A stretch of DNA of 64,000 nt from Falsihalocynthiibacter arcticus. GTDB taxonomy: Bacteria; Pseudomonadota; Alphaproteobacteria; Rhodobacterales; Rhodobacteraceae. The position numbers were made by a program, and so were the translations under genes. Below, one piece after another: positions 39,256 to 50,457 of this stretch. The stretch is taken from positions 3,997,501-4,061,500 of the forward strand of contig NZ_CP014327.1 of NCBI RefSeq assembly GCF_000812665.2, given 5' to 3'. Every line of letters begins with the position of its first letter. The stretch's first letter is position 1. The notes under the pieces were generated by a model. The model had not been told where the DNA came from and made no database searches. It saw only the letters and a list, made by a program, of their open reading frames with translations.

Positions 39256-39325
39256 TTTACTGTCCTTCTTCCTGTCCCCATTCGGGACTTTGATGTGCCC
39301 TCAAGGGGCGGTGTCGTGGGACGGC

Positions 39326-39817
39326 CTACCGGTAAGGCGCGTCAATTTCGAGGTTGCGAGCAATTTCTGCTTCCCAACGGTCCCCATTCGCGAGCAGTTT
39401 TTCTTTGTCGTAAAACAGCTCTTCGCGGGTTTCGGTCGAGAATTCAAAATTCGGCCCTTCAACAACCGCATCCACGGGGCACGCCTCTTGGCAGAAGCCG
39501 CAATAGATGCATTTGGTCATATCGATGTCATAGCGCGTGGTGCGGCGGCTGCCGTCCTCGCGTGGTTCGGCGTCGATGGTGATCGCTTGCGCGGGACAGA
39601 CCGCCTCGCATAATTTACACGCGATGCAGCGCTCTTCGCCATTGGGATAGCGGCGCAAAACATGCTCGCCACGGAAACGCGGGCTCAAGGGGCCCTTCTC
39701 GTGCGGGTAGTTCAACGTCGCTTTGGGCGCGAAAAAGTATTTCAGGCCAAGGGCCATCCCCTTGGCGAAATCCGCCAAGAAGAAATATTTGACCGCGCGG
39801 GTATAATCCATAGCCAT
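39326..39817 (-). CDS. nuoI: NADH-quinone oxidoreductase subunit I
   Basis: A 163-aa peripheral-arm subunit that carries the N6a and N6b [4Fe-4S] clusters passing electrons toward quinone. Both motifs are intact: [12 protein letters not shown] near residue 61 and [12 protein letters not shown] near residue 100. Length normal. A 70-base gap separates it from nuoJ and holds only a weak hairpin. Confidence 0.98.
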   Translation of the reverse strand: MAMDYTRAVKYFFLADFAKGMALGLKYFFAPKATLNYPHEKGPLSPRFRGEHVLRRYPNGEERCIACKLCEAVCPAQAITIDAEPREDGSRRTTRYDIDMTKCIYCGFCQEACPVDAVVEGPNFEFSTETREELFYDKEKLLANGDRWEAEIARNLEIDAPYR

Positions 39818-39821
39818 CGAC

Positions 39822-40859
39822 TTAGCCCCCTACTGCCCAGCGGGCATACGCGCCGCCAAAGGCTCCAAATTGTGCCAAGAAGGCAACGATTACGACCCAA
39901 GCGAGCGACATGGGAAGGAACACTTTCCAGCCAATGCGCATCAATTGGTCATAGCGGTAACGTGGCGTGATCGCCTTCACCATCGCGAAGAGGAAGAAGA
40001 AGAACGCCATTTTGCCAACCATCCAAAGCACGCCATCAGGGATACCAGGGATCGGGGACAACCAGCCGCCAAAGAACAACAGAGTAATCAGCGCGCACAT
40101 CAAGAAGATCGCGATGTATTCACCCGCCATAAACAAAAGGAACGGTGTCGCGGAATATTCCACTTGATAGCCAGCAACCAGTTCGGATTCCGCTTCCGGA
40201 AGGTCGAACGGTGGGCGGTTGGTTTCCGCCAAGGCACTGATGAAGAACAAAAAGACCATCGGGAAGTGTGGCAACCAATACCAGTTGAACAACCCAAGAT
40301 CGCCGGATTGCGCATTCACGATATCGCTAAAGTTCAAGCTACCGGTCGAGATGATGATGGACATGATGATCAGGCCAAGCGAGACCTCATAGGAAATCAT
40401 CTGGGCCGCAGACCGCAAACTGCCCAAGAACGGGTATTTGGAGTTCGACGCCCAGCCACCCATGATCACGCCGTAAACCTCAAGCGAGGAGACCGCGAAC
40501 ACAAACAACACCGCGACGTTGATATTAGAAAGCACCCAACCGTCGTTGAACGGGATCACCGCCCAAGCCACCATCGCCAAAACAAAGCTGGTTAGGGGCG
40601 CGAGGAAGAAGACCGTTTTATCAGCACCCGCAGGCACAACAACCTCTTTGACCACGTATTTCAACGCATCGGCCACCGATTGCAAAAGGCCAAACGCCCC
40701 CACAACATTGGGACCGCGACGCATCTGCACCGCCGCCCAAATTTTCCGGTCGCCATAGACCAAAAACAGCAAGGAAATCATCACGAAAGCCAATACGCCA
40801 AGGCATTGTGCTATGATGAGGAGGAAAGTCCCCCAAGGGGTTGATAGAAATTCAGCCAT
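39822..40859 (-). CDS. nuoH: NADH-quinone oxidoreductase subunit H
   Basis: A 345-aa membrane subunit that forms much of the quinone chamber. The diagnostic loop [20 protein letters not shown] near residue 213 and [16 protein letters not shown] near residue 41 are present. Eight helices expected. It follows the lipoprotein gene by 6 bases. Confidence 0.98.
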   Translation of the reverse strand: MAEFLSTPWGTFLLIIAQCLGVLAFVMISLLFLVYGDRKIWAAVQMRRGPNVVGAFGLLQSVADALKYVVKEVVVPAGADKTVFFLAPLTSFVLAMVAWAVIPFNDGWVLSNINVAVLFVFAVSSLEVYGVIMGGWASNSKYPFLGSLRSAAQMISYEVSLGLIIMSIIISTGSLNFSDIVNAQSGDLGLFNWYWLPHFPMVFLFFISALAETNRPPFDLPEAESELVAGYQVEYSATPFLLFMAGEYIAIFLMCALITLLFFGGWLSPIPGIPDGVLWMVGKMAFFFFLFAMVKAITPRYRYDQLMRIGWKVFLPMSLAWVVIVAFLAQFGAFGGAYARWAVGG

Positions 40860-40865
40860 AGATCC

Positions 40866-41279
40866 TCACACCGTCGGTATCCCAGTTTCTTTGCAGTCCG
40901 CAACGACGACTTCTGCGTCGATCGTAATCAGACCATCGGGTAACGCGTTTGAGATGGTGTAAACAGCATCCCCACGCCAAATGCCACCCTCTTCGTTCAC
41001 GTTTGTGCGCACATGTCGCGCAAAACCATATCCACGGATCACTGCATACTGCGCCGCAGCACATTTTCCATAATCCGCAACGTCTTGGTTGTCGCGCGCG
41101 CCTTCCATTTCCACAATAAAGCTCACCAAATCCCCGTCCAAAAGGCGGGTTTCGATGCCATTATATGTGGGCGTGAAAGGCAATTCCGCACGCGGTACGT
41201 CATTTCCCTCACACCCCGCCAAAACACCGCCCGCAAGAGCAAGGGTCAAGGCCGTTTTATGTGTGAAGAAACCCGTCAT
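40866..41279 (-). CDS. Lineage-specific lipoprotein in the nuo operon (DUF5333-like)
   Basis: A 137-aa protein with a lipoprotein signal: hydrophobic stretch LTLALAGGVLAGC with lipobox LAGC ending at Cys 23. The mature part has a pair of cysteines and a DGDLVSFIVEMEGARDNQ region. From memory it resembles the DUF5333 family of Rhodobacterales; I cannot verify this. ATG 41279 overlaps the nuoG stop as TAATG, and nuoH follows, so it is embedded in the operon. A periplasm-facing assembly role is only a guess. Confidence 0.82.
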   Translation of the reverse strand: MTGFFTHKTALTLALAGGVLAGCEGNDVPRAELPFTPTYNGIETRLLDGDLVSFIVEMEGARDNQDVADYGKCAAAQYAVIRGYGFARHVRTNVNEEGGIWRGDAVYTISNALPDGLITIDAEVVVADCKETGIPTV

Positions 41280-43297
41280 TATTCCGCAGCCACCGCGGTT
41301 GCATTGCGGGCTTTTGCATTTGCCGAAAGTTCGGCCATCAACTGGCTGGCGCGGGCAATCGGATTGGTCAGGTAGAAATCCTTCACCGCATTGCGCAGAT
41401 CCGCCTTCGCAGGTTTGCGCAGCGGCACGCGTTTCCACGCATTTTCCGCAACCACGTCGATATCCCCAAGATGCGGCACGTCCGCAATCAAAGCGGTCCG
41501 CAACGCTGCAAGGCTATCATAGGGCAATGTTGCGCCCAATTCCGCCGACAAAGCCCGCAAGATCGCCCAGTTTTCTTTGGCTTCCCCCGGTGCAAATCCG
41601 GCGCGATGGGCCAATTGTGGACGTCCCTCGGTGTTCACAAACAGGCCGCCCTCTTCCGTATAGGCCGCACTTGGCAGGATCACATCGGCGCGGTGTGCGC
41701 CGCGATCGCCGTGCGAACCTTGGTAGATAACAAAGGCCCCTTTTGCGATTTCAACTTCGTCGGCGCCCAAATTATAAACAGCTTCCGCCCCATCAAGCGC
41801 CGCCGTCAGGCCGCCGTCCGTCACGGCCCCCACGTCCATCGCACCTACACGCGCGGCAGCGGTGTGAAGTACCATGAACTTGCTTTCGGTGGCTTCGGCA
41901 AATTTCATCGCTTGGGAAAGAACCGCTTCGCCATCCGCTTCCTGCAACGCGCCTTGGCCGATAACCACAATCGATTTGCGGCTCAAAGCGTCGGCATGAT
42001 CGCCTTCGTTGAGTTTGACCAAATCCGCACGGCTGGTGCCGAGGTGGAAGTATTCATACGTCAGATCAACCGCTTCGCCAATGACGCCGACTTTGGCCCC
42101 TGCGGTCCAAGCCTTGCGAATACGTGCGTTCAAAACTGGCGACTCAACACGAGGGTTGGTGCCGATCAACATGATCGCCTCGGCTGTATCCAAGTCCTCG
42201 ATCGTCGCCGTTCCCACATAACCCGCGCGATTACCCTCTGGCAATTTCGCGTTATCCGTGCGGCATTCCATGTTGCCACCAAGGCCGTCGACGATACTCT
42301 TAAGCGCGTAAACCGCTTCCACAGGCGCAAGATCACCCACGATACCGGCAACTTTTTTGCCTTTAAGACCAGCCGCGGCGGCCGCAAGGGCCTCGCCCCA
42401 ACTGGCTTTACGCAACTTGCCGTTTTCACGAATATAGGGCGTATCAAGGCGTTGACGACGCAAACCATCCCACACAAAACGGGTTTTGTCGGAAATCCAC
42501 TCTTCATTCACGCCATCATGGTTGCGTGGCAAAATGCGCATCACTTCGCGGCCTTTTGTGTCCACGCGGATGTTGCTACCAAGCGCGTCCATCACGTCGA
42601 TGGTCTCGGTTTTGGTCAACTCCCAAGGCCGCGCGGTAAAGGCATAGGGCTTGGAGGTCAGCGCGCCAACAGGGCACAAATCAATGATGTTGCCTTGCAG
42701 GTTGCTGTCGAGGGTTTCGTTCAAATAGCTTGTGATTTCAGCATCTTCGCCACGGCCCGTTTGGCCCATCTGCGAGATACCCGCGACTTCGGATGTGAAG
42801 CGCACACAGCGCGTGCAGGAAATACAACGGGTCATTGTGGTCGCCACAAGCGGCCCCAAGTCCAAGTCATCCGAGGCGCGTTTTGGTTCGTTATAGCGGT
42901 TTTGCGAAATGCCATAGGCCATCGCTTGGTCTTGCAAATCGCACTCACCGCCTTGGTCGCAAATCGGGCAATCCAGCGGGTGGTTGATCAGCATGAATTC
43001 CATCACACCTTCGCGGGCCTTTTTGACCATCGGCGAGTTGGTGCGCACAACGGGCGGTTGGCCTTCTGGACCGGGGCGCAAATCTTTAACCTGCATCGCA
43101 CAAGAGGCCGTTGGTTTGGGCGGACCGCCCACAACTTCCACCAGACACATGCGACAGTTGCCCGCAATCGTCAGGCGCTCGTGATAGCAAAAACGCGGAA
43201 TTTCCACGCCAGCTTGTTCGCACGCCTGAATGAGCGTCATCGCGGGATCGACTTCAACTTCTGTTTCGTCGATGATGATTTTGCGTAGGTCTGTCAT
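41279..43297 (-). CDS. nuoG: NADH-quinone oxidoreductase subunit G
   Basis: A 672-aa peripheral-arm subunit with several iron-sulfur clusters. The N-terminal ferredoxin-like part has CRMCLVEV, the N5 region [18 protein letters not shown] and the N4 region [10 protein letters not shown], then a molybdopterin-oxidoreductase-like domain without cofactor. The E. coli-specific N7 motif is not seen. It overlaps the lipoprotein gene by one base. Confidence 0.97.
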   Translation of the reverse strand: MTDLRKIIIDETEVEVDPAMTLIQACEQAGVEIPRFCYHERLTIAGNCRMCLVEVVGGPPKPTASCAMQVKDLRPGPEGQPPVVRTNSPMVKKAREGVMEFMLINHPLDCPICDQGGECDLQDQAMAYGISQNRYNEPKRASDDLDLGPLVATTMTRCISCTRCVRFTSEVAGISQMGQTGRGEDAEITSYLNETLDSNLQGNIIDLCPVGALTSKPYAFTARPWELTKTETIDVMDALGSNIRVDTKGREVMRILPRNHDGVNEEWISDKTRFVWDGLRRQRLDTPYIRENGKLRKASWGEALAAAAAGLKGKKVAGIVGDLAPVEAVYALKSIVDGLGGNMECRTDNAKLPEGNRAGYVGTATIEDLDTAEAIMLIGTNPRVESPVLNARIRKAWTAGAKVGVIGEAVDLTYEYFHLGTSRADLVKLNEGDHADALSRKSIVVIGQGALQEADGEAVLSQAMKFAEATESKFMVLHTAAARVGAMDVGAVTDGGLTAALDGAEAVYNLGADEVEIAKGAFVIYQGSHGDRGAHRADVILPSAAYTEEGGLFVNTEGRPQLAHRAGFAPGEAKENWAILRALSAELGATLPYDSLAALRTALIADVPHLGDIDVVAENAWKRVPLRKPAKADLRNAVKDFYLTNPIARASQLMAELSANAKARNATAVAAE

Positions 43298-43302
43298 GCT
43301 CT

Positions 43303-44598
43303 TTACTCCGCCGCCACGGCGCTGACGCGACCGGTTCTTTTATGCTTAATGCGGTCTTCGATCTCGTCGCGGAAGTGGCGCACCAAGCCTTGAATGGGCC
43401 AAGCGGCCGCATCGCCGAGCGCACAAATCGTGTGGCCCTCAACTTGTTTTGTCACATCAAGCAACATATCGATTTCTTCAATTTCAGCGGTGCCTTTAAC
43501 CAAACGATCCATCACACGCATCATCCAGCCCGTGCCTTCACGACAAGGCGTACATTGGCCACAACTCTCGTGTTTGTAGAATTTGCTCAACCGCCAGATC
43601 GCTTTGATCACGTCGGTATCTTGGTCCATCACGATGACGGCCGCCGTTCCCAAACCAGACCGTTGCTCACGCAGCCAGTCAAAATCCATCAAGGCTTCAC
43701 CGGCAACATCTTTTGGCAACAGTGGAACCGAAGAACCGCCCGGAATAACCGCCTTAAGATTGTCCCAACCACCGCGCACACCGCCGCAATGTTTTTCGAG
43801 CAATTCGCGCAGCGGGATAGACATTTCTTCCTCAACCACACAGGGGTTATTCACGTGGCCCGAAATGCCAAACAATTTCGTCCCCGAATTATTCGGGCGA
43901 CCCATTGAGCTAAACCAATCCGCACCGCGACGTAGGATCGTCGGGATAACCGCAATCGACTCCACGTTGTTCACCGTTGTTGGGCACCCATAAAGACCCG
44001 CGCCCGCTGGGAACGGTGGCTTCATCCGTGGCATGCCTTTTTTGCCCTCAAGACTTTCGAGCAATGCAGTTTCTTCGCCGCAAATATACGCCCCTGCCCC
44101 GTGGTGCAAATACAGGTCAAAATCCCAACCGGATTTCGCCGCATTTTTGCCTAGCAGGCCCGCGTCATAACATTCATCAATCGCGCTTTGCAGTGCTTCA
44201 CGCTCACGGATAAATTCGCCGCGGATATAGATGTAGCACGCGTGGGCCCCCATTGCGAAGGAGGCGAGCAGCGCTCCTTCGATCAATGTGTGCGGATCAT
44301 GGCGCATGATCTCGCGGTCCTTACAGGTTCCGGGCTCGGATTCATCGGCGTTGATCACCAGATAGCTAGGGCGACCATCGCTCTCTTTAGGCATGAATGA
44401 CCACTTAAGACCCGTCGGGAAGCCCGCGCCACCACGCCCCCGAAGGCCAGAGGCTTTGGCTTCAGTCACAACCCAATCGCGGCCCTTTTTGATGATACCC
44501 GCCGTGCCATCCCAATGGCCGCGCGCTTTCGCGCCCGCAAGGCTGCGATCGTGCATGCCGTATAGGTTGGTAAAGATCCGATCTTGATCCTTGAGCAT
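43303..44598 (-). CDS. nuoF: NADH-quinone oxidoreductase subunit F
   Basis: A 431-aa subunit that binds NADH and FMN. The glycine-rich [13 protein letters not shown] near residue 55 and the N3 cluster cysteines [16 protein letters not shown] near residue 345 are intact. Three ATG codons lie close together; ATG 44598 has AAGGA at proper spacing, so it is preferred over 44607. Confidence 0.98.
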   Translation of the reverse strand: MLKDQDRIFTNLYGMHDRSLAGAKARGHWDGTAGIIKKGRDWVVTEAKASGLRGRGGAGFPTGLKWSFMPKESDGRPSYLVINADESEPGTCKDREIMRHDPHTLIEGALLASFAMGAHACYIYIRGEFIREREALQSAIDECYDAGLLGKNAAKSGWDFDLYLHHGAGAYICGEETALLESLEGKKGMPRMKPPFPAGAGLYGCPTTVNNVESIAVIPTILRRGADWFSSMGRPNNSGTKLFGISGHVNNPCVVEEEMSIPLRELLEKHCGGVRGGWDNLKAVIPGGSSVPLLPKDVAGEALMDFDWLREQRSGLGTAAVIVMDQDTDVIKAIWRLSKFYKHESCGQCTPCREGTGWMMRVMDRLVKGTAEIEEIDMLLDVTKQVEGHTICALGDAAAWPIQGLVRHFRDEIEDRIKHKRTGRVSAVAAE

Positions 44599-44637
44599 CC
44601 GCATCATCCTTCAATTGCTGTAAAGTCACAGCCGTTA

Positions 44638-44862
44638 TTAACCCTGGCGCGCGCGCCAAATTTGTAGTCCAACAACCAGCCCCCAAAAGAAGCCCGCCAT
44701 CGCGAAGAGATCAATCAGCAAACGCGTGCTTTGCGTCCAGCCGAGTTTTGTTCCCAACGCTTGCCCCACAACCCAGAAAATTCCCGAACCCGCAATCACC
44801 AGCGCCAAGAGACGCGATTTTGCCTGAGAGGAACCCTCTGAATTTGGGGCCTTTTTTACCAT
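44638..44862 (-). CDS. Small membrane protein in the nuo operon (DUF5337-like)
   Basis: A 74-aa protein with a polar N-terminus and two helices (about residues 18-36 and 47-67), ending in the basic QIWRARQG. From memory it resembles the DUF5337 family found next to nuoF in Rhodobacteraceae. It starts 3 bases after the stop of the helix-hairpin-helix protein. No function known. Confidence 0.82.
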   Translation of the reverse strand: MVKKAPNSEGSSQAKSRLLALVIAGSGIFWVVGQALGTKLGWTQSTRLLIDLFAMAGFFWGLVVGLQIWRARQG

Positions 44863-44865
44863 TCC

Positions 44866-45585
44866 TTACGCCTTTTTACCGCGTGTAGAAAATTCCGTTT
44901 CCCCGCCGTCCGCGAGGATTTTTGCTTGTTCGATCCAACCGTCGCGCTCAATACGCCCTTTGAACCGGAGCCGCGCATCGACCCATTCAATTTCTGCATC
45001 ACTCCACTTAGCGACTTGATCGTAATGAAAAAATCCAAGCTCGTTCAGCGTTTGCTCAAGCTTTGGCCCAACCCCTTTGAGCAGTTTCAAATCATCTGCT
45101 CCTGCCTTGCGGGGCGCCTTCATCGTGCGCGGTTTTGTCTCCGACACGTTTTCAGGCACGACTGTTTTTTGGGCCGCAGGAGTAGCCTTGGCTTTAGGTG
45201 CTTTTGGAGTAGGCTTCTCAACGTCGCCTTTCAACGTGGCCTTACTCGTCGCAAGCTTTTCTTCACGCACCAAAGGCGATGGCTTCACGTCAAGTTCCAC
45301 AACAACCGGCGCTTCCGACGCCGTTGGCGCTTCAGAAACGGGTTGCGGTGTCACGACAGGTTTTGCCGTCGCTGTTTGAGTTGGTGCTTCAGACGCCGAA
45401 CACAAAAACTTGCCCAAAAGCCAGCCCGCCACAAAAAACACGACGATCCCAACCAGCATCGAGATAAACGCGCCATGCTCTAGTTTCGACAGTGCAACCA
45501 TAAAGGCGGCAAAACCGAGAACCACGGCAATCATCCAACAGAGATTGGGACAACTAAACAGGCTCTCTTTGTTTCGATCAGACAT
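44866..45585 (-). CDS. Membrane-anchored helix-hairpin-helix protein, paralogous to the NuoE tail
   Basis: A 239-aa protein. Two membrane helices (about residues 15-32 and 38-60) are followed by a Pro/Ala/Thr/Lys-rich linker. The C-terminal domain has [20 protein letters not shown], a helix-hairpin-helix of the kind annotated as predicted flap-endonuclease-like, then [20 protein letters not shown]. That last 85 residues closely matches the C-terminus of NuoE next door. It lies between nuoE and nuoF, 147 bases from nuoE. Function unknown; the fold often binds DNA, but here it may be a protein-binding module. Confidence 0.85.
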   Translation of the reverse strand: MSDRNKESLFSCPNLCWMIAVVLGFAAFMVALSKLEHGAFISMLVGIVVFFVAGWLLGKFLCSASEAPTQTATAKPVVTPQPVSEAPTASEAPVVVELDVKPSPLVREEKLATSKATLKGDVEKPTPKAPKAKATPAAQKTVVPENVSETKPRTMKAPRKAGADDLKLLKGVGPKLEQTLNELGFFHYDQVAKWSDAEIEWVDARLRFKGRIERDGWIEQAKILADGGETEFSTRGKKA

Positions 45586-45732
45586 AAAACTCTCCCCTAG
45601 AATTGACTACAGAACACTTCAAACAACCATACCCTCCCCGCGCACCGCCCCGAAGGGCCATGTTGGAAAGGTTTGAATATGCAGTCGTTTTTGTCATTTA
45701 ATGTCTCTTACCTCAGGAAGGTTTCGAAAGTT

Positions 45733-46788
45733 CTATTTCTTGTCCGCGGCTGCAGCCAAAGTTTTCGCCTGCTCTATCCAGCCATCCCGTTCGATACGCC
45801 CTTTAAATTTCAGACGCGCATCAACCCATGACACTTCTTCTGCGCCCCATTTTGCGATTTGGTCAAAGTGGAAAAACCCCAGCTCATTGAGCGTGGTTTC
45901 CAGCTTCGGTCCCACACCACTGAGCAGTTTCAAATCATCCGCACCTGCTTTGCGCGGCGCGGTCATGGTGCGCGGTTTTTTCTCAGCGACAACAGTGGAT
46001 TCAGCTTCGGCCTTCTTTGGCGCAGGTGCCACTTTGGGCGCCTCTGCTTTCTTGGCGGCAGGCTTCTTCGCCGTCGTGGATTTACCCAACCAAGGTGTGA
46101 GCAACGGCACTTCGGTTCCGTCGATCCGCTTAATGGTATCGCCATGATCCACAGCAAGCTGCGCGCTGGCGTTATACTGTGTTTTGCCGCTGTCATATTC
46201 CGTCAACGAGGTCAAACCGGACAAAGGCTCGGCCGCATAACGGCCATTCTGTGGACCGGGAACAGGGATTTTACCCGCCGCAAAGTCCGCCATCAACGCG
46301 CGGAATTTATCCGCCGTCAGGTCCTCGTAATAATCCTTGCCGATTTGGGCCATCGGCGCATTCGCGCAGGCACCAAGGCACTCAACTTCTTCCCATGAAA
46401 ACTTGCCATCTTCTGAGAGCGCATGCGGTTTCTCACTGATAAGTTCCTTGCAAACAGCAACCAAATCTTCGGCGCCGCAAATCATGCAAGACGTGGTGCC
46501 ACAAATCTGGATATGCGCCAAAGAGCCAACAGGCTGGAGCTGGAACATAAAGTAAAACGACGCCACTTCGAGGCCGCGAATATACGCAAGGCCAAGCATA
46601 TCCGAGACATATTCAATCGCCGGACGGGTGATCCAGCCTTCTTGCTCTTGGGCACGCCACAAGATTGGAATGATCGCCGACGCCTGACGGCCCTCGGGGA
46701 ATTTGGTCATCTGTGCTTCGGCCCAAATCTGATTTTCAGGGGTAAAGGCAAAGCTCTCGGGTTGGATTTTATGTAGACGGCGAAGCAT
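45733..46788 (-). CDS. nuoE: NADH-quinone oxidoreductase subunit E with C-terminal helix-hairpin-helix extension
   Basis: A 351-aa protein, about twice usual NuoE length. Residues 1-170 are the thioredoxin-like [2Fe-2S] subunit, with CGTTSC near residue 96 and CLGAC near residue 138 as cluster ligands. A Lys/Ala-rich linker follows from about residue 235, then a helix-hairpin-helix domain [20 protein letters not shown] and [23 protein letters not shown] 46788 overlaps the nuoD stop as TAATG. The extension has a stand-alone paralogue immediately downstream. Confidence 0.95.
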   Translation of the reverse strand: MLRRLHKIQPESFAFTPENQIWAEAQMTKFPEGRQASAIIPILWRAQEQEGWITRPAIEYVSDMLGLAYIRGLEVASFYFMFQLQPVGSLAHIQICGTTSCMICGAEDLVAVCKELISEKPHALSEDGKFSWEEVECLGACANAPMAQIGKDYYEDLTADKFRALMADFAAGKIPVPGPQNGRYAAEPLSGLTSLTEYDSGKTQYNASAQLAVDHGDTIKRIDGTEVPLLTPWLGKSTTAKKPAAKKAEAPKVAPAPKKAEAESTVVAEKKPRTMTAPRKAGADDLKLLSGVGPKLETTLNELGFFHFDQIAKWGAEEVSWVDARLKFKGRIERDGWIEQAKTLAAAADKK

Positions 46789-47996
46789 TAGCGGTCGATC
46801 TCCCCGAACACGACGTCCATCGTGCCGATAATTGCGGCCACATCGGCCAGTTGATGGCCCGTGGCCACATAGTCCATAGCTTGCAGGTGCAAAAAGCCCG
46901 GTGCGCGGATTTTGGCGCGATAGGGTTTGTTGCTGCCATCGGCCACAAGGAACACGCCGAATTCGCCTTTTGGCGCTTCAACACAGGCATAGATTTCGCC
47001 CGCAGGAACGTGGAACCCTTCGGTATAAAGTTTAAAGTGGTGAATGAGCGCCTCCATCGAGGTCTTCATATCGCCGCGTTTTGGTGGCGTGATTTTGCCA
47101 CGTGCGAGCACATCACCCGGCTCATTACGCAGCTTTTCACAAGCTTGGCGAATGATTTTAATGCTTTCGCGCATTTCCTGCATCCGGCACAAATACCGAT
47201 CATAGCAATCGCCGTTTTTGCCGACCGGAATGTCAAACTCAAACTCGTCGTAACATTCATAGGGTTGGCTGCGGCGCAAATCCCACGCCATGCCAGACCC
47301 GCGTACCATCACCCCAGAGAAGCCCCAATCAAGGGCGTCCTGCTGGGAGATAACACCGATATCAACGTTGCGCTGTTTAAACACACGGTTTTCCGTCAGC
47401 AATCCATCAATATCCGCAAGGACTTGCGGGAAAGTATGCGTCCATGCATCGATGTCTTCAATGAGGTCAGGGGGCAAATCCACGTGTACGCCACCGGGGC
47501 GGAAATAGGCCGCGTGCAGGCGTGCGCCACAGGCCCGTTCGTAAAAAACCATCAGCTTTTCGCGCTCTTCAAACCCCCAAAGTGGCGGCGTAAGGGCGCC
47601 AACGTCCATCGCCTGTGTTGTGGTGTTCAACAGGTGGCTAAGGATACGGCCAATTTCGGAATAGAGCACACGGATCAGGCTGGCGCGACGCGGCACAACC
47701 GTGCCCGTCAGCTTCTCAATCGCCAAACACCATGCGTGTTCTTGGTTCATCGGCGCCACATAATCCAACCGGTCGAAATACGGCAGATTTTGCAGATAGG
47801 TGCGGCTTTCCATCAGCTTTTCGGTGCCACGATGCAGCAAGCCAATATGGGGATCACAGCGCTCAACAATCTCGCCGTCAAGCTCCAGAACAAGACGCAA
47901 CACGCCGTGAGCCGCAGGGTGCTGGGGCCCAAAGTTGATGTTGAAGTTGCGGATTTTCTGTTCGCCCGTAAGCGCGTCTTCGAAATTTCCGTCCAT
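46788..47996 (-). CDS. nuoD: NADH-quinone oxidoreductase subunit D
   Basis: A 402-aa subunit at the quinone-reduction site, related to hydrogenase large subunits. [20 protein letters not shown] near residue 23 carries the quinone-site histidine, and [14 protein letters not shown] follows. Separate from nuoC (not fused as in E. coli). A sulfotransferase gene ends 3 bases upstream of it. Confidence 0.98.
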   Translation of the reverse strand: MDGNFEDALTGEQKIRNFNINFGPQHPAAHGVLRLVLELDGEIVERCDPHIGLLHRGTEKLMESRTYLQNLPYFDRLDYVAPMNQEHAWCLAIEKLTGTVVPRRASLIRVLYSEIGRILSHLLNTTTQAMDVGALTPPLWGFEEREKLMVFYERACGARLHAAYFRPGGVHVDLPPDLIEDIDAWTHTFPQVLADIDGLLTENRVFKQRNVDIGVISQQDALDWGFSGVMVRGSGMAWDLRRSQPYECYDEFEFDIPVGKNGDCYDRYLCRMQEMRESIKIIRQACEKLRNEPGDVLARGKITPPKRGDMKTSMEALIHHFKLYTEGFHVPAGEIYACVEAPKGEFGVFLVADGSNKPYRAKIRAPGFLHLQAMDYVATGHQLADVAAIIGTMDVVFGEIDR

Positions 47997-47999
47997 ATC

Positions 48000-48899
48000 T
48001 TACACCTTCGTCATATTCTGCTGCCAGCGGTCGGGAAGAGCCCCGAAACGCGCTTCTACGGCAGCGTATTGTGGCGCGAGCAGCTCAGCGAGCCCTCGGC
48101 GTCGTGCGTCATCAAGTCTTAAAGCAATGCCAACATAGGACGGGCGACCGACCTTCGCAGGATGTTCCGAAATACCCAAAAACTTACAGAAAGCATCCAT
48201 CATGTTTTGCGAGAACATATTCTCAAAAAACATCACCAAGCGATTGCTTTCGGGCACATGCCGCTCCAGCTTATCAAGGGTCGCCGCATAGTTGCTCCGC
48301 TCAAGCGTGCCATGGCGACCCTTCACAAGCAGGCGATCAACCGTATTCATGCAAAGCTCGGCAACGGACTCGCCTTCCTTGGCTTTTTTATTGGAATTCA
48401 TCCGAATGTTGGACCACAAACGATCCACGGGATCCCGCATAACGTAAACGAACCGCGTGACCGGCATGGCCGTGACAAGGCGCGCAAACCACGTATCCGA
48501 CAACATGCCATAGGAAGGCGTGATATCGGTGGCAACCTTGGCCCCCGTGCGAGCAATTTCAGACGCGAAATACCGGCGGTAGGTCTCAAGCCCCTCGGAG
48601 CCGCCCTGCACATATATCGCGCGCAAATCTTCCAAGCGGCCAATGCGGCGCAAAATGGGGCGTTTTTTATCGGCGGGGGCTTTGGACAAGCGATCTTGCA
48701 ACGATTGGATTTCAGAACCGATGGTTGCCTGCATCCCTTCGAGGGAAAACGCAACTTCCCCCGACAGGCTGTCGAAATAATGCAGTTCTTTGCGTGGTGG
48801 CGTCACGGCTTGCGGATGCGACACAAGATAGTCGTGCAGCCAAGTCGTGCCAGACTTGGTCGCTCCTACCCCGTACAAAAGTGTCGCCTCTTGCGCCAT
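48000..48899 (-). CDS. Sulfotransferase family protein inside the nuo operon
   Basis: A 299-aa protein of the PAPS-dependent sulfotransferase fold. The 5'-phosphosulfate loop is GATKSGTTWLHDYL at residues 12-25, and the 3'-phosphate motif RDPVDRLWSNIRM lies near residue 155. Both are intact. Acceptor unknown; such bacterial enzymes modify lipids, saccharides or small molecules. It is packed between nuoC and nuoD with 2- and 3-base gaps, so it must be co-transcribed. It has no known link to complex I. Confidence 0.9.
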   Translation of the reverse strand: MAQEATLLYGVGATKSGTTWLHDYLVSHPQAVTPPRKELHYFDSLSGEVAFSLEGMQATIGSEIQSLQDRLSKAPADKKRPILRRIGRLEDLRAIYVQGGSEGLETYRRYFASEIARTGAKVATDITPSYGMLSDTWFARLVTAMPVTRFVYVMRDPVDRLWSNIRMNSNKKAKEGESVAELCMNTVDRLLVKGRHGTLERSNYAATLDKLERHVPESNRLVMFFENMFSQNMMDAFCKFLGISEHPAKVGRPSYVGIALRLDDARRRGLAELLAPQYAAVEARFGALPDRWQQNMTKV

Positions 48900-48901
48900 T
48901 A

Positions 48902-49513
48902 TTAGCCTTTAGCCTCAGGTGATTTTTCATCCCCCGGCAGGATGTATTCCGCACCCTCCCATGGCGACATGAAGTCAAATTGACGGTATTCCTGCACGAG
49001 GCTTACCGGCTCATAGACAACGCGTTTTTCAACTTCGTCGTACCGCACTTCGGTATAGCCCGTTGTCGGGAAATCCTTGCGCAGCGGAAAGCCGCGAAAC
49101 CCGTAGTCCGTCAAAATACGGCGCAAATCGGGGTGCCCCGCAAACAGAATGCCGAACATGTCATAGACTTCGCGTTCAAACCAATTCGCCGCAGGATAGA
49201 CAGGAACGATCGACGGCACCATCTCGTCCTCGCGCACCATTACACGCAAACGGATGCGGTGGTTTTGGTACATCGAGAGGAAATGATACACCATATCAAA
49301 CCGCTTTTCGCGACTTGGGTAATCAACGGCCGTGATATCAACCAAGGTCGAAAAACGGCAATTGCGATCTGATTTAAGGTATTCCACCAGACCCACAAGC
49401 GCCGCAGGGGCAACGTTTACCGTCAATTCGCCGTGCTCAACCGCATAGGAAATCACGCAATCGGGACGGTTTAACTCAAGGAGCGCACCAAGTTCATTCA
49501 GAGCTTCAGACAT
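48902..49513 (-). CDS. nuoC: NADH-quinone oxidoreductase subunit C
   Basis: A 203-aa peripheral-arm subunit. The family block [31 protein letters not shown] near residue 108 is clear. The open frame runs to 49603, but ATG 49513 gives [12 protein letters not shown], the expected start, five bases after the nuoB stop region. Ends in a short acidic tail. Confidence 0.97.
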   Translation of the reverse strand: MSEALNELGALLELNRPDCVISYAVEHGELTVNVAPAALVGLVEYLKSDRNCRFSTLVDITAVDYPSREKRFDMVYHFLSMYQNHRIRLRVMVREDEMVPSIVPVYPAANWFEREVYDMFGILFAGHPDLRRILTDYGFRGFPLRKDFPTTGYTEVRYDEVEKRVVYEPVSLVQEYRQFDFMSPWEGAEYILPGDEKSPEAKG

Positions 49514-49518
49514 CAGGC

Positions 49519-50052
49519 CTACCTTACGATCGTGCCAGTACGGCGGATTTTGCGTTGCAATTGCAGGATACCATAGAGCAACGCCTCGGCGGACGGTGGG
49601 CATCCCGGAACATAGATATCAACCGGTACGATGCGGTCACATCCGCGCACAACCGAATAGGAATAGTGATAATAGCCGCCGCCATTCGCACAGGATCCCA
49701 TCGAGATCACATAGCGGGGTTCGGGCATCTGGTCGTAAACTTTGCGCAATGCAGGGGCCATTTTATTGGTCAGCGTCCCCGCCACAATCATCACGTCCGA
49801 CTGGCGCGGGCTGGCGCGCGGCGCAAAACCATAGCGCTCAACATCATAACGCGGCATCGCGGTGTGCATCATCTCAACCGCACAACAGGCCAACCCGAAG
49901 GTCATCCAGTGCAGCGAGCCTGTGCGGGCCCAATTGATAATATCCTCGGACGACGTGAGCAAAAAGCCTTTATCTTGAAGCTCCGCATTCAGAGCTGCGG
50001 CCGCCACGTCTTTATCAACGCCCGCCGTGTTTTGTGCTGTACTTAGGCCCAT
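49519..50052 (-). CDS. nuoB: NADH-quinone oxidoreductase subunit B
   Basis: A 177-aa subunit that carries cluster N2, the last electron donor to quinone. The tandem cysteines of [13 protein letters not shown] near residue 48, GSCANGGG and [10 protein letters not shown] complete the ligand set. ATG 50052 has AGGGGG upstream and overlaps the nuoA end by 10 bases; ATG/GTG further up at 50073 is less likely. Confidence 0.98.
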   Translation of the reverse strand: MGLSTAQNTAGVDKDVAAAALNAELQDKGFLLTSSEDIINWARTGSLHWMTFGLACCAVEMMHTAMPRYDVERYGFAPRASPRQSDVMIVAGTLTNKMAPALRKVYDQMPEPRYVISMGSCANGGGYYHYSYSVVRGCDRIVPVDIYVPGCPPSAEALLYGILQLQRKIRRTGTIVR

Positions 50053-50408
50053 TCCAGCGCCCCCTTCTTCCATTCATAGGCAAAGCCGATGGTCAGAACC
50101 CCAAGGAACACCATCATCGACCAAAACCCAACCATCCCGACATCCTTAAACGCCACCGCCCAAGGGAACAGAAACGCAATCTCAAGGTCGAAAATGATGA
50201 ACAAAATGGCGACAAGATAGAACCGCACATCAAATTTCATCCGCGCGTCGTCAAAGGCATTAAAGCCACATTCATACGCACTCACTTTTTCAGGGTCGGG
50301 ATTCCTTACCGCAAGGATCACCGCCGCGAGAATCAAAACGATCCCCAACGCAACGGCAATCGCCAAGAAAACAAGGATGGGGAGGTATTCTGAAAGTAGC
50401 TCTTCCAC
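50043..50408 (-). CDS. nuoA: NADH-quinone oxidoreductase subunit A
   Basis: A 121-aa membrane subunit with three helices and first gene of the operon. The conserved loop [42 protein letters not shown] (only partly quoted as a landmark, residues about 42-84) is typical. AAAGGAG lies shortly upstream of the GTG/ATG start. All 14 complex I subunits of the operon are read leftward from here. Confidence 0.97.
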   Translation of the reverse strand: MEELLSEYLPILVFLAIAVALGIVLILAAVILAVRNPDPEKVSAYECGFNAFDDARMKFDVRFYLVAILFIIFDLEIAFLFPWAVAFKDVGMVGFWSMMVFLGVLTIGFAYEWKKGALEWA

Positions 50409-50457
50409 GTTTGGCTCCTTTGAAGGCGTGTTGATTTATGCCTTTTAGCTCATGGTG

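Noticed and set aside
41471-43288. 605-codon plus-strand open frame opposite nuoG
   Set aside because: Same reason: antisense to a certain gene, with no family signal.
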